Assembly (NCBI RefSeq): GCF_008831285.2
Contig: NC_045141.1
Coordinates: forward strand, 7,551,353-7,615,352
From: Nymphaea colorata
Lineage: Eukaryota > Streptophyta > Magnoliopsida > Nymphaeales > Nymphaeaceae
Direction of reading: 5' to 3'
Length of the DNA: 64,000 nucleotides
The translations under genes were made by a program, and so were the position numbers. Under the pieces are notes generated by a model that had not been told where the DNA came from, made no database searches, and worked only from the letters and a program-made list of their open reading frames with translations. Below, one piece after another: positions 11,501-22,050 of this stretch. Each line of letters opens with the position of its first letter. The first letter of the stretch is position 1.

Positions 11501-12039
11501 AAAGGCAGATTATGCGATGAAGATATTTTAGGGAAAAAAGGGTATCAGAGGATCACAAAAAAATTGAGGTGGAGAGGAGAGATGTAATCGGCGGGGAAAA
11601 TGAAAATCATTATACTGAACGTGCGTCTTTCAAGAAAATGAGATCATATATTCATGAAAAGGAACAAAACCCACAAACCAGAAATGTCCAGCTTCTTGGC
11701 ATTATTCTTTCATGTCTTCCGGAGGGTGGGGGTGGGGGAGAGGGGCGAGAGAGAGAGAGAGTGGGAACCAAATCTGATACATTATTCTGTATTAATCGTA
11801 TATATGGTTTTTTTTACCAGCAATATCAACTTTTCTCAAACAGATCTCTTTACATTAGCAGGATTCAGCCAAGAGGTTAAATGAGCTAAGAAAAGCAAAT
11901 GCAGGACAAGAAGACCTACGAAACAGAGATAAGACTTTCATATTTCTAGCATGACAGTCATCTCAACTTCTCAACGTTGTTGACAAGATAATAAACATGT
12001 TACTTCATCATCAGCGCCAGCGAGTGGTAGAACATCACC

Positions 12040-12165
12040 AGCCATGGAGTTCCAAGCAACCACATCCCTCTGCGGCATCTTCTCAGACACTTGGTATGCA
12101 TTGTCCAAGCATCCACATTTGCTATACATATCAATCAGTGCAGTTACAACAAATACGTCGTTCAT
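12040..12165 (-). pseudogene. Captured PPR-protein fragment
   Basis: The minus strand reads NDVFVVTALIDMYSKCG, then LDNAYQV and EKMPQRDVVAWNSM. This is the classic pattern of a plant PLS-type pentatricopeptide-repeat protein (organelle RNA-binding). About 42 residues, just over one repeat, remain with neither start nor continuation. After WNSM the repeat pattern is lost. It lies inside hAT-1, so it is best read as a captured exon piece. Confidence 0.75.
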
Positions 12166-12319
12166 TTGTAATCAAATAAAACCAAAGTGCATCATCTTCC
12201 GACTTTAAACAAACATCTCGACTAGAAGAAAGAATGCCACAAGCAAACACATCAAAACCAGAGGCAAGAAAAAGCTTTAGGGGAGAGCAGCATTACCTTA
12301 GTGAGTTGGGGATGATAAG

Positions 12320-12505
12320 GGCGAGCACTTTCAGGACGAAAAGGTCGAGTCTCCTCCCTTTTGGTACTGCACCGATTACACTGTGGACAGCAACTTCGAC
12401 CACAACCTGCGCCGCGCGTTCGCCTCCCTGCCCCTGAAAGCCAACGTTTCCCTCACCAGCTTCTACAATGCCACCGAGGGAAGGAAAGCCGACCAAGTCA
12501 CCTGA
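12320..12505 (+). pseudogene. Captured DUF26 (Gnk2-like, CRRSP/CRK) fragment
   Basis: The plus strand reads WYCTDYTVDSNFDHNL, then FASLPLKANV, then FYNATEGRKADQVT followed by TGA. This matches the N-terminal half of a DUF26 domain (NYT..S.F..NL..L..SL, then FYNAT.G...D.V.GLA.C). The first of the conserved cysteines of the C-X8-C-X2-C motif, just downstream, is not reached. The domain occurs in apoplastic cysteine-rich repeat secretory proteins and receptor kinases. It is GC-richer than its surroundings, which supports capture from a host gene. Confidence 0.6.
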
Positions 12506-12863
12506 CTCACCTCAAACTTTTTTTGTTTTGACCCTGAACGCAGCGTGAGAGAGCGAGAGGGAGAAGAAAAGAGGAGAAGAATGGCAAGGGTTATTCTTCG
12601 AATCTTTGGTGCAGGGAGGAACGGTGCAGGGAAGGAAGAACGTCAAGAACGTCAAGCAATTCTTTTCTTTTTTTTGTTTCCTTTTCTTGTTTCCTTTTTT
12701 GTTTTTCCTTTGAGCCGTAGGAAAGAAGAAACGGCACCCACCAATCATCTTCAATAACGTTCATTTAACAACCAATAAAAACGATTGCTTTTACAAGCAA
12801 ACAAAATGGGCGGGAAGCTTCATTTTCATTTTAAATTTGATCAACTTAAATTGAACTTCAAGG

Positions 12864-13008
12864 AAAAACTATGGTTTTTTAATTTCGTCCAACCTATAGA
12901 TAGTTGAAAATTGTAATATAAGTAATTTAAAAAACTATGGTTTTTTAATTTCGTCCAACCTAAAGAAAGTTGAAAACTTGAGAACATATATTATATAAGT
13001 AATTTAAT
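12864..13008. repeat. Two-copy direct repeat in hAT-1 filler
   Basis: The phrase AAAAACTATGGTTTTTTAAT and the following bases (TTCGTCCAACCTA and onward) occur twice, about 68 bases apart, each followed by a variant of GTTGAAAA and AAGTAATTTA. Confidence 0.7.
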
Positions 13009-13009
13009 A

Positions 13010-14700
13010 ATATGACATTCTAACTGGACTCGGGTGTAAGTCGGAGCCGCACCCATGTTCGGTGCGCACCCGACTTGATGCGACGCGGGTGCGACATTAA
13101 AATAAAAGAGTTCGGGTGACTCACTGCTAAAAAAATTTTTAAAAATTATGTTTTGGCTTCATTTTAAATTTTAAAACTATAGTTTGACTCTGACAACATA
13201 ACAACTTCTAAGTATATAGTATATAAAAAAGCTATTATTTGATATATCAGATAATTTATTAAATCGAACAATTTGTTATTTTGCTACTAGTTAAAGTTTT
13301 TGTTTTCGAATTTGTGAATTATGTATTATATATCAAACACCTACGACTTTTGGATAAGAATTTATTTGATAAATAATTTTTTTATGAGTATAGCAGATTT
13401 TTTATATTAAATATATTTATTTGCGATTATGCAAGTGGAGAAGCTTTCAACTAAAATGAATATCATAATGCGTTTAAGATTTTCTATCAACTTTTTTTAT
13501 TTTATGACTTTACCAGTTTAGCAGTTTGTTTGCTATCAACTTTTTTTTTCATAAGTGACATACATGCCAATAGTTTTTCTTGACACCTTTACTTTCTTAA
13601 ATATATAATATAGCTATACTTGAAACCAATTTGACATAATAGTCTATTAAAATTTATAGCTTTAAAAAATGTCTTTTTCATATTTTAAAAATTCTCATTT
13701 TTTTGAATTTTTTGATTGAAGTTTTTTTTATTATTTTTAATTAAATAAATATATTATTTAAGATTTCCTGCTAAAATACACGATGAAGAAGCTTTCCTAC
13801 TTTCGTTATCAAAATTGTGAACATTGAACATTAATTGGTTTATTTGAAACGAATAACATATTTTAAATTGAGTAAACTATTATTTCATGATCATCAGTTG
13901 ATCACTTATTGTCAATTATTAAATCGTGACACCCATATTATTTATCATTAAAAAATATTATTTAACTTCTCTTTTTTCTCATTTTATTGAGTTAATTAAA
14001 ATAATTTGTGTTACACCCGTAAAAAGAGTGTTTAATAATATAAAATAATTTATTAATCCTCTTACCTTTATTACTATAATTATTCTTTACATAAAATTTT
14101 ATAATTACTCCAATGATATGTAAGATAGTTTATTAAATCGAACAATGTGTTGTTTTCTTAATAGTTAAAGGCTTTTGTTTTCAAATTTGTGAATTATGTG
14201 TTATATATGATAAGACTTTTGGACATATTATATGATTATACAAAATGATTTACTTGATTAATTGAATAAATAATTTTTAATTTCATAAATTAAAACTTTT
14301 TTATGTGTTCAAGACTTTTTTCATATTAAACATATCTATTTGTGATTAATTTTCATATTTTTAAACTACTAATTTTATTGAAATTTCCTTATAGAAGTTT
14401 TTATTATTATTATTAATAATTAAATAAATACATTATTTAAGATATCCTATTTAGTTGATGTCTTAACTATAATAGTTTGCTTGTTTACAGAAAAACGTTT
14501 AATTAAATATAATATTAATTATTATTTTATTATTTTTATATGATATAGTTTTAAATTGTTTAAGTTAAATGGTATAAATAGTTTATATCATTATATGCAA
14601 CTTCATAAAAACAATCAGCTATTAATCAGATTATACCTTCATATAAAGTTTATATTATATTTACATCATAACTTTAAGTTGGTGCGCTTGGTTAGACCTT
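13010..14700. other. AT-rich filler of hAT-1
   Basis: About 1.7 kb of very AT-rich DNA with no open frame of note. A short GC-rich patch at 13024-13110 contrasts with the rest and may be the end of another element. Partially repeated phrases (for example around 13255-13290 and 14125-14170) suggest old internal duplication. Confidence 0.5.
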
Positions 14701-14754
14701 TTGGCTAACCATTCACAGGTCTCTACTTCAAAACGTGGGGTCACCAACTCAATC

Positions 14755-15139
14755 TTAAATTCGGATTCGGATATCATCGGATTCGGATGTTGGGGTCACC
14801 AACTCAATCTTAGATTCGGATGTCGGATATATCACGGTTCGGATTCGGATATCAAGCTGTAATTCGGATTCGGATATACTTGTTAAGATGGTTAAGTGTC
14901 CGATCGGATATTTACTTAAAACCGAATCCGAATCCGTATCCGATCGGATAAGATGGTTCAATATCCGATCGGATATTTACTTAAAACCGAATCCGAATCC
15001 GTATCCGATCGGATGTTACTTCTTAAATCCGAATCCGATCCGATTTCTCAATCGGATGTCAAATTACTAACCATATCCGATTTTTTACAAGCGATTCGGA
15101 TCGGATATCCGATCCGAATCCGATCCATTGACATCCCTA
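14755..15139. repeat. hAT-1 right subterminal repeat array
   Basis: Dense copies of GGATTCGGAT and its complement lie here, including a unit of about 70 bases repeated near 14898-15013 (with ATATTTACTTAAAACCGAAT) and a GGTCACCAACTCAATCTTA phrase repeated at about 14740 and 14793. It mirrors the left array and ends with the terminal repeat. Confidence 0.8.
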
Positions 15140-15351
15140 GTGTTAGCTCACTGCATGAGCCGAGGTGAGTTTTCTTAAGCCCTCCTTTGTAATATCCAGT
15201 TTGATAAATAAATAGTTTACATTTTAAAGAATACTTTGTCAAAGTTATTATTGAGTATCATTTTGAACGTCGAGACTCTACTGGATTTTCTCCCAATATA
15301 TTGGAGTTTGTAGCTGAGTTATATTTAGGGCCCGCATCGCGTTTTCCAACA
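15140..15351 (+). repeat. copia-1 5' LTR, right part (begins with hAT-1 duplication)
   Basis: Starts with the second GTGTTAGC (15140-15147) and continues as the last part of the LTR, nearly identical to 18640-18838. It ends TTCCAACA at 15351, directly before the primer-binding site. Confidence 0.92.
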
Positions 15352-15353
15352 AG

Positions 15354-15365
15354 TGGTATCAGAGC
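15354..15365 (+). other. copia-1 primer-binding site
   Basis: TGGTATCAGAGC, two bases after the LTR end, is the standard plant copia site complementary to the 3' end of initiator tRNA-Met. Confidence 0.88.
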
Positions 15366-15427
15366 GAGGTTCTGTCTGAGGGCCGTTTTACTGGTGAGAT
15401 TAATTGGGCCAATTATATTCTGAAATT

Positions 15428-18180
15428 ATGGCGGCATTAGCGGTTGCATTAAATAATATTGAGAAGCTTAATAATAGCAATTATGGCTATTGGAAATCTT
15501 GCATGGAGTCTTATTTTCTAAGACAGAAATTATGGGGAATAGTATTGGGATCAGATACAAATATTCCTGTCGACGAAGAAGCTAAAAACAAATGGATGAT
15601 CAAAGCAGGGAAAGCTCTATTTGCAATTAAAGTATCAATTGGAAAAGATTTATTAGAGCATATACGAGATGCTACGACTCCTAAAGAAGCATAGGATGCT
15701 TTTGCAACCCTATTTTCACGAGCTAATGACGCCCGCCTACAATTGTTGGAAAATGAGTTAGCTACATTAACTCAAGGAAACATGTCGATAGCAGAGTATT
15801 TTATGAAGGGTAAAAATATTTGTAGGGAGATATCTCAAATTGACCCTGAGTCTAAAATTAGTGAGGCCCGTATGCAGAGAATTCTTATTCGCGGACTTCG
15901 TCCAAAATTTGGCAGTTTCATAATTGGTGTTCAAGGCTAGCCAGTTCAACCAACTTTGTTGGAATTAGAGAATCTCTTGACCAATCAAGAAACGTTAGCG
16001 AAGCAAATGGTTGGGCTTTCTCTCAAAGGAAATAATGAGGAAGCGTTGTTTAGTAAGGGTCAGAGATCACGTTGGCCAACTAAGCCAGTCATTCGGTCTC
16101 CAAGTAGGAATATTGACCAAAAGAAGGAAAAAAATGTAGAAAATAAAACAAGAGAAACTACACAGCAGTGGAGACCAAAGAAGAAGTGTTTTAGATGTGG
16201 AAGATTGGGACATTTTGCTCGTGACTGCAGAGTCAAAATAAATGAAGGAAATACAGTTACGACAAGTAAGCAATATGGGGGAGCTAACGCGACTGTATAG
16301 AAAAGTTCATTTTTGTACTCAATGAAGGTTAAAGAAGATATTACACAAGAAAGATGTAATTCTGCCCATACAAAACCAGTAAAAGAAAAAGAAGAGAAGA
16401 TCAATTATCAAACTGATTGGATAATTTATTCTGGATGCTCAAATCATATGACTGGTGATGAGAGCAAGTTTGTAAGTATGAAAGAATATGATGAAAATCG
16501 AATTGTTGTTACAGCTAACAACACAAAGCTCCCAGTGGCATATATTGGAGAAGCTGAGGTTGTAGCCAACTTTGGCAAAGACCGGATTTTACGAAACGTT
16601 TATCATGTTTCAGGAATGACTAAGAATCTGTTGTCTGTGCCACAACTTACAGCTTTAGGGCACTATGTTGTGTTCGGCCCAAATGATGTAAAAGTTTATA
16701 AGGATGCAGATGCTCAAGGAACTCCCATGTTTGAAGGAAAGAAAGTTGAGTCAATATATGTCTTGTCCGCAGAAACAACATATATTGACAAAGCAAAGAA
16801 GCACGACACTGCAGATATTTGGCATGACAAACTCGCTCATGTTGGATACAACAAACTTCGGGAAATGTCTAATAAGGGGCAGTTGATTGGCCTGTCCAAG
16901 TTTGAGGTACGAACTGACAAAGTATGTCCAGGATGTCAGTATGGAAAGGCGCACAGGAGGCCATACAAAGAATCAAAATATAGAGCTAAAGCGCCATTCG
17001 AGCTTGTGCATTCAGACGTATTCGGCAAAGTACCAGACCCATCAATTGGAGGTAAGTGGTATTTTATCACTTTTATTGATGATTTTTCGAGATATACTTG
17101 GGTCTATTTCATGAAAAAAAAGTCTGAAGCACTTGAAAAGTTCAAGGAGTTTCACCAGATGGTGAAAAATGAACTCGGGTATAAAATTCAGTGTCTACGC
17201 ACTGATAATGGTGGCGAATATACATCTGACATGTTTATGGCATACCTGAGGTAGCATGGTATTCGAAGACAATTCACATGTGCCTATACGCCACAGCAAA
17301 ATGGAGTGGCAGAACGGAAAAATCGCCACATAGCAGAAACATGTCGAAGCATGATGCATGCAAAGAACATGCCACCAAGATTTTGGGCCGATTGTGTCAG
17401 CACCGCTGTACACGTAATCAATCGACTACCAATGCCGAGATTTAATTTTAAGTCTCCATATGAAATGCTCCATAAAAAGAAGCCATCTATGAGTTATTTT
17501 AGAGTTTTTGGTTGTGTATGTTATGTTTTTATATCTGAGCAGCACAGGACTAAGTTCGACAAGAAAGCACAGAGGTATGTATTTGTCAGATTAGATCCAT
17601 ATCGAAAGGGATGGACATGTACTAATCCTAGCACAGGACAAGTTCATGTTTCGCGCGACGTCATCTTCGATGAAGCATCATCATGGTGGTCAGAAGAAAA
17701 GAAAGCGCTTCCAGACACTCCAGTTTTTGAGAAAGATGTTCGAAACAAAATACAATTCGAGATGAATCAAGACGAACCTGAATCGAAAGTCCTAGAAGCA
17801 AGAATACAGATAAACAAGTTCATAGCCCAAGACAAGAAGAACTTGCAGATCCATGGAGAACTGGAGTGAGTCCAATCCAACAAAAAACTGCAGAAGAAGA
17901 AAGACCATCATAATTTGAAGAGCCAGAAGAAGCACCCATAACACTAAGAAGATCAACGAGAATACCAAAACCAAATCCCAAGTATGTAGATGCAGACTGT
18001 GTCATAATGGAGGAGATCGAGCCAGCTTCTTTTGAAGAAGCAAAAGATGTTGAAAAGTGGCAATCAACAATGAAAGATGAAATGAAGACATTGGAGGATA
18101 ATGAGACCCGAGAACTCGTACCAAAGGCTTGCCAGTGCAAACATTCACCAAGTTTGAAGAATGTTAAGTGTCCTGGGTCA
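15428..18180 (+). pseudogene. copia-1 gag-pol remnant (gag, protease, integrase; RT and RNase H deleted)
   Basis: One reading frame runs from the gag ATG (15428) to about 17868. It is broken by TAG at 15692, 15938, 16298 and 17252 and by TGA near 17867. Domains in order: copia gag (UBN2-like, with NYGYWKSCMESYF), a CCHC knuckle (CFRCGRLGHFARDC, about 16187-16228), protease IIYSGCSNHM, GAG-pre-integrase, and integrase core with HSDVFG, RTDNGGEY and NGVAERKNRH (the D, D and E are all kept). The protease catalytic Asp of DSG is Tyr (codon at 16427). After a frameshift the start of the RT domain is visible (EPASFEEAKDVEKW, about 18020). The frame then jumps at about 18130 to the last gag-pol residues, so the RT catalytic region and RNase H are missing. 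The element depends on other copies for reverse transcription, if it moves at all. Confidence 0.9.
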
Positions 18181-18189
18181 AGAGTCGGT

Positions 18190-18203
18190 AATGAGGGGGA
18201 GAT
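18190..18203 (+). other. copia-1 polypurine tract
   Basis: The purine-rich GAGGGGGAGA run just before the 3' LTR start at 18204 primes plus-strand DNA synthesis in LTR elements. Confidence 0.75.
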
Positions 18204-18838
18204 TGTAGAGTCATCACCGACTCTTGGGAAGGGTCGAGAAAACGCAAGAGGCTTTGAGCCTCTCCTTTTTAAAGTCGGTGCTTTTAAAGTCGGTGCTTAT
18301 GTAATGATTAAAGGAAAACAAAAAAAATAATTAAAAAATGATAAGTGTATAAATCGGTGGAAGCTTCATCCATCGACTTCTTCATCCCTATAAATAGGGA
18401 TATTGGGCATAGGGGTTGAGCAGTGTGAGTGTGGTTGAGTCTTAGTCTATGTGCTCACTTTGTGAGCTTGTGAGGTGTGTGAAAAAATTGTGAGGTTGAG
18501 TGACCTTGGGTGCTCACTTTGTGAGTTGGGGTGTGTGCTCAATTTATGAGCTGGAGAGTGTTAGCTCGTGTGTTCAATTCGTGAACTCAAGTTAAAGTTT
18601 AAAGTGTGTGCTGCAAGTCGTTGGGTGTGTTAGCTCACTGCGTGAGCCGAGGTGAGTTTTCTTAAGCCCTCCTTTGTAATATCCAGTTTGATAAATAAAT
18701 AGTTTACATTTTAAAGAATACTTTGTCAAAGTTATTATTGAGTATCATTTTGAACGTCGAGACTCTACTGGATTTTCTCCGAATAAATTGGAGTTTGTAG
18801 CTGAGTTATATTTAGGGCCCGCATCGCGTTTTCCAACA
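18204..18838 (+). repeat. copia-1 3' LTR (635 bp, intact)
   Basis: Starts TGTAGAGTCATCACC and ends TTCCAACA, followed by GATTT, the target duplication also present at 6579-6583. It shows the pre-insertion structure of the hAT-1 target: GTGTTAGC followed by TCACTGC near 18628. Confidence 0.93.
18453..18647 (+). repeat. Five-unit hairpin array in the 3' LTR
   Basis: Palindromes with 5-6 base stems lie at 18453-18467, 18512-18526, 18537-18551, 18572-18586 and 18633-18647. Four share the GCTCA/TGAG(C/T) stem. The fourth reads GTTCA/TGAAC, a paired change that keeps the stem. Confidence 0.75.
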
Positions 18839-18843
18839 GATTT

Positions 18844-19441
18844 CTCTGAAACTGAAGGAAAAGATTGGTGCATATAATTGATATCAAGAAACAAAAGCAG
18901 AGTTTCTTCAATCCTCAGCCTGCTCCCTCTCTCTCTCTCTCTGCCTCCCTCTCCCTGTGATGAAATCCCAACTTTCTTTTTCCCGTACCCATGTCTTCTT
19001 AAAGCCTTCTGCTTCTTCTGCGTCAGGCATGGTCAGCAACGTACGAGAGAGGGAGAGATCTTGGAATTTAATGAGAAACCTATCAGAGTTCAATTGAGTT
19101 GAAGAGAGACAAGAAGTACATATCCTGAATATGGAATGAGTTGGTGAGAAATTAATTAAGAAAAGACTTGAAAACGGTGAAACTTTCCTCAGAAAATCCA
19201 TGAGGGGGCATAAATTGAAAGTTAGAGGTTTCTTAGCTAGAATTTCAAGTGCTGCTCAAACAGCATACTTCTTCAGAACATTAATTCAAGTTCTTGCCAA
19301 ACAGCATATTTCTTTAGAACATGAAAAGACCGATTTTGAAAAATAATAATGAATAACCAGAAAAATAAATCTCAGCACTTGAAGCCATCGGAATATCCAA
19401 CAAATTTTAACTGTAAAGACCAGGAAAACTGTATATATGTA

Positions 19442-19502
<61 letters not shown>

Positions 19503-20200
19503 TGGCTGGCTGAAGGGCGTTGAGGTACGTTGGTCTTGTTTTGGGTGTCTGACAATGGAAAGATAATCAAGGTTTAAGTTGACAGTCTTTGTGCATATCG
19601 ATTTATGTATACCGACAGAAATTGAAACTTAGTATGGCAGTTCTCTAAATTTCTGCAAATATAAGTTCAATTTCATAAGAAGATTTATATTCAAGTTTAT
19701 TATTGTTTATGGTTGACAGGTTGTTCAATTGTATGAGAACTAAAAGCACAAGTGTTTGCTAGTTATAAATATTTTATCGACTTGATTAAATGGCTGACAA
19801 ATGTGCACGTGCAAGATAGTTTTTCAAAAGGATAACTTAGGTAACCTTCTTTTGAGTTAACGTCTTGTATAACTACAAACCCAACATAATTAATTGGCGC
19901 AAATAGTGTAGAATTCGTCCTTACATTTAATTTTGGTGCTCAAATTTTAAAAGCCTTAAGTTTGAATAATTGAATGAACAATGTTTCTTTTCCTATAATG
20001 GCATTTTCCTATAATATTCAATATTTTCTCAAAACCGACGATGTCCCTTGAGTCTCTGGATTAATTTACAACCAATGTTGAAATTCTATGTAGAAAAATG
20101 TTTGCTTTTTCATGGCATTGAATTAATCGATACGAGTTTAGGAGACAATTAACAAAGATTAATTTCTTTCAGCCATTCTTCTCTCAGGAATCAACGTCTG
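18844..20200. other. Intergenic between copia-1 and the GAUT pseudogene
   Basis: Apart from a CT-rich stretch at 18927-18960 and the microsatellite at 19445-19503, I see no gene. The last part is presumably the former promoter of the GAUT-like gene. Confidence 0.45.
19445..19503. repeat. (CT)n(GT)n microsatellite
   Basis: About 20 CT dinucleotides run directly into about 9 GT dinucleotides. Confidence 0.95.
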
Positions 20201-20227
20201 CTTTCTGTGCCCATGTGATAAAGGACA

Positions 20228-22050
20228 ATGGCGGCTGTCAGTGCACATCGTCTGACAATTCCATCAGTTGGGAAGAGCAGTGGCCATGGCTTCCTACGCG
20301 CTGTACTTTTCTCTTACAGAGTCTTCAACATCACCATATTTTCTCTACTGGTCATCGTTTCCTTCTCCCTGATCTTCACCACCAACATTACGCTGCATCC
20401 TGCCAGAAGGGATGTGAATTTCCAACACCATCTTCATGATGCACATACCAGAAGGACCTTCCTGCAGGACGTCAAACCTGAGGCCCTCATGACTCGCCGG
20501 GATAAGATAATGAATGAAGTGAACGATCACATTGCTCTTGTTCACGTCGAAACTGCCCTTTCTCGCAAAATCAAGCTTGAGAACACCAAGCAAGTAAGAG
20601 TTTTTGCAGAGATCTCCAGGAACTTCTCTGAACTGCTGTCGAAACCGGCATACCGACCAAATGTTCGATTGAAGGAGGCACCATGCGTCAGTCCGAGAGG
20701 GAAATCAATGCACAGCTCAAGGGTAGTCGGCAGTTCATTACCAAAATGAAGAACTTGTTAGACAACCAGATGAAGATCCAGAAGCTCAAAGGACACCATC
20801 TTCGCCATCAACGAGCAGCTTGTCCGAGCCAAGAAGGAGAGCGCCTTCTCCAGCATGATTGCCACCAAGTCCATCCCCAAGAGCCTGCACTGCCTGGCGG
20901 CGTTGAGGTTGACGGAGGAGCGGATCGCCCACCCGAAAAGCACATGAATTCCAGCTGCCCACCTGCTGCGGAATTCGAGAACCCAAATCTCTACCACTAC
21001 GCCATCATCTCCGACAACGTGTAGCTGCATCCGTCGTTGTGAATTCGGCAGTGAAAAACGCAAATGATCCGCGGAAGCATGTCTTCCATGTCGTCACTGA
21101 TAAGATGAACTTGGCAGCAAATGCATGTCTAGTTCAGGATGAAGCCCTTGAACGGTGCCCATGTTGAGGTTAGAGTTTTTGAATTTATTTTACGTGACGG
21201 TGTTGCGCCAGCTCGAGTCTGCAAATCTGCAGAAGTTTTATTTTGAGAACAGACTGGAGAATGCTACCAAGGATAACATGAAGTTAAGGAACCCGAAATA
21301 CCTTCCAATTTTGAACCATCTGCGGTTTTATCTGCCTGAAATGTATCCAAAACTGCACAAGATCCTCTTCCTAGACGATGATGTAGTGGTGCAGAAGGAC
21401 CTGACCGAGCTGTGGAAGATTGATACGGATGGCAAGGTGAATGGCGCAGTCGAGACTTGTTGCGGATCGTTTCATAGGTATGATAAGTACATGAACTTTT
21501 CACACCCGCTGATCAAACGAAGCTTTGATCCCAAGACATGTGCATGGGCCTATGGAATGAACATCTTTGATCTTGATGCTTGGAGGAAGGAGAACTGCAC
21601 AGAGGAGTATCACGACTGGCAGAATCTGACGAAACTTTATCCTCTACTCTTTCTCATCTGACACCCTGCTTATTTTTCTTCTGTGAACTTGTTTGCTTAG
21701 TATTAAGATATTAAACACAGGCCCCATATCAGTACTACTGTTCATGTATTTTCACGATGGATTGATGATGAATTACTTGCAGTAGGATTGAACACTTTGG
21801 AAGTTGGGAACATTGCCGCCCGGGTTGATCACTTTCTATTCGACGATGAAGCCGTTGAACAAGTCGGCACGTTCTTGGGCTTGGCTACAACCCCAGCATA
21901 AGCCAAGATGATATAAAGAATGCAGTTTTGCGTTTCAATGGAAATATGAAGCCATGGCTTGACATTGGCTTGAACCAATTTCGGCAACTATGGACTAAAT
22001 ACGTGGACTATGATAAGGAGTTCGTACGAATGTGTAATTTTGGTTTGTAA
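20228..22050 (+). pseudogene. GAUT9-like galacturonosyltransferase pseudogene (GT8 family)
   Basis: The translation follows plant GAUT8/GAUT9-type proteins from end to end. There is an N-terminal cytosolic tail and a signal anchor (about residues 29-50), the coiled region with QMKIQKLK, then KSIPKSLHCL, LYHYAIISDNV, the GT8 metal-binding LDDDVVVQKDL (about 21370), GKVNGAVETC, CAWAYGMNIFDLDAW, an intron after the WQNL exon (about 21625-21785), and a final exon with LPPGLITFYST and NGNMKPWLDI ending CNFGL at TAA 22048-22050. Intact homologues are Golgi type II membrane enzymes that transfer galacturonic acid during pectin synthesis. Here the frame shifts at about 20666, 20775, 20930, 21180 and 21850, with in-frame stops (for example near 21027 and 21129). 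The His of the C-terminal HFNGN motif is Arg. Several conserved stretches are missing. It is broken beyond simple repair, so it is a pseudogene. Confidence 0.85.

Larger units (their letters stand above)
6998..15139 (-). mobile_element. hAT-1: 8.1-kb hAT DNA transposon carrying host gene fragments
   Basis: The left end reads TAGGGATGTCAAC, then GGATCGGATTCGGATCGG. The right end reads as its reverse complement with a single mismatch over about 35 bases. An exact 8-bp duplication (GTGTTAGC) flanks it, the hAT hallmark. Both ends carry dense TCCGAATCCGA-type subterminal repeats. A BED-finger hAT transposase gene lies on the minus strand at 8204-10308. The rest (about 10.6-14.7 kb) holds fragments of a TOUSLED-like kinase, a PPR protein and a DUF26 protein, plus long AT-rich filler. 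It is inserted inside the copia-1 5' LTR, so it is the younger insertion. Confidence 0.93.
6584..18838 (+). mobile_element. copia-1: Ty1/copia LTR retrotransposon, split by hAT-1
   Basis: Long terminal repeats beginning TGTAGAG and ending TTCCAACA lie at 6584-6997 plus 15148-15351 (interrupted 5' copy) and 18204-18838 (3' copy). The direct target duplication GATTT flanks the whole element (6579-6583 and 18839-18843). A primer-binding site complementary to initiator tRNA-Met follows the 5' LTR, and a G-rich polypurine tract precedes the 3' LTR. The internal region codes for gag, protease and integrase, but reverse transcriptase and RNase H are deleted. Without the nested hAT the element is about 4.1 kb. 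It cannot move by itself, but its cis signals look complete. Confidence 0.93.

Noticed and set aside
13024-13110. GC-rich patch as the terminus of another element nested in hAT-1
   Set aside because: No matching inverted end or duplication found nearby.
16060-16404. Minus-strand open frame with hydrophobic composition
   Set aside because: Shadow of the copia-1 gag zinc-knuckle region.
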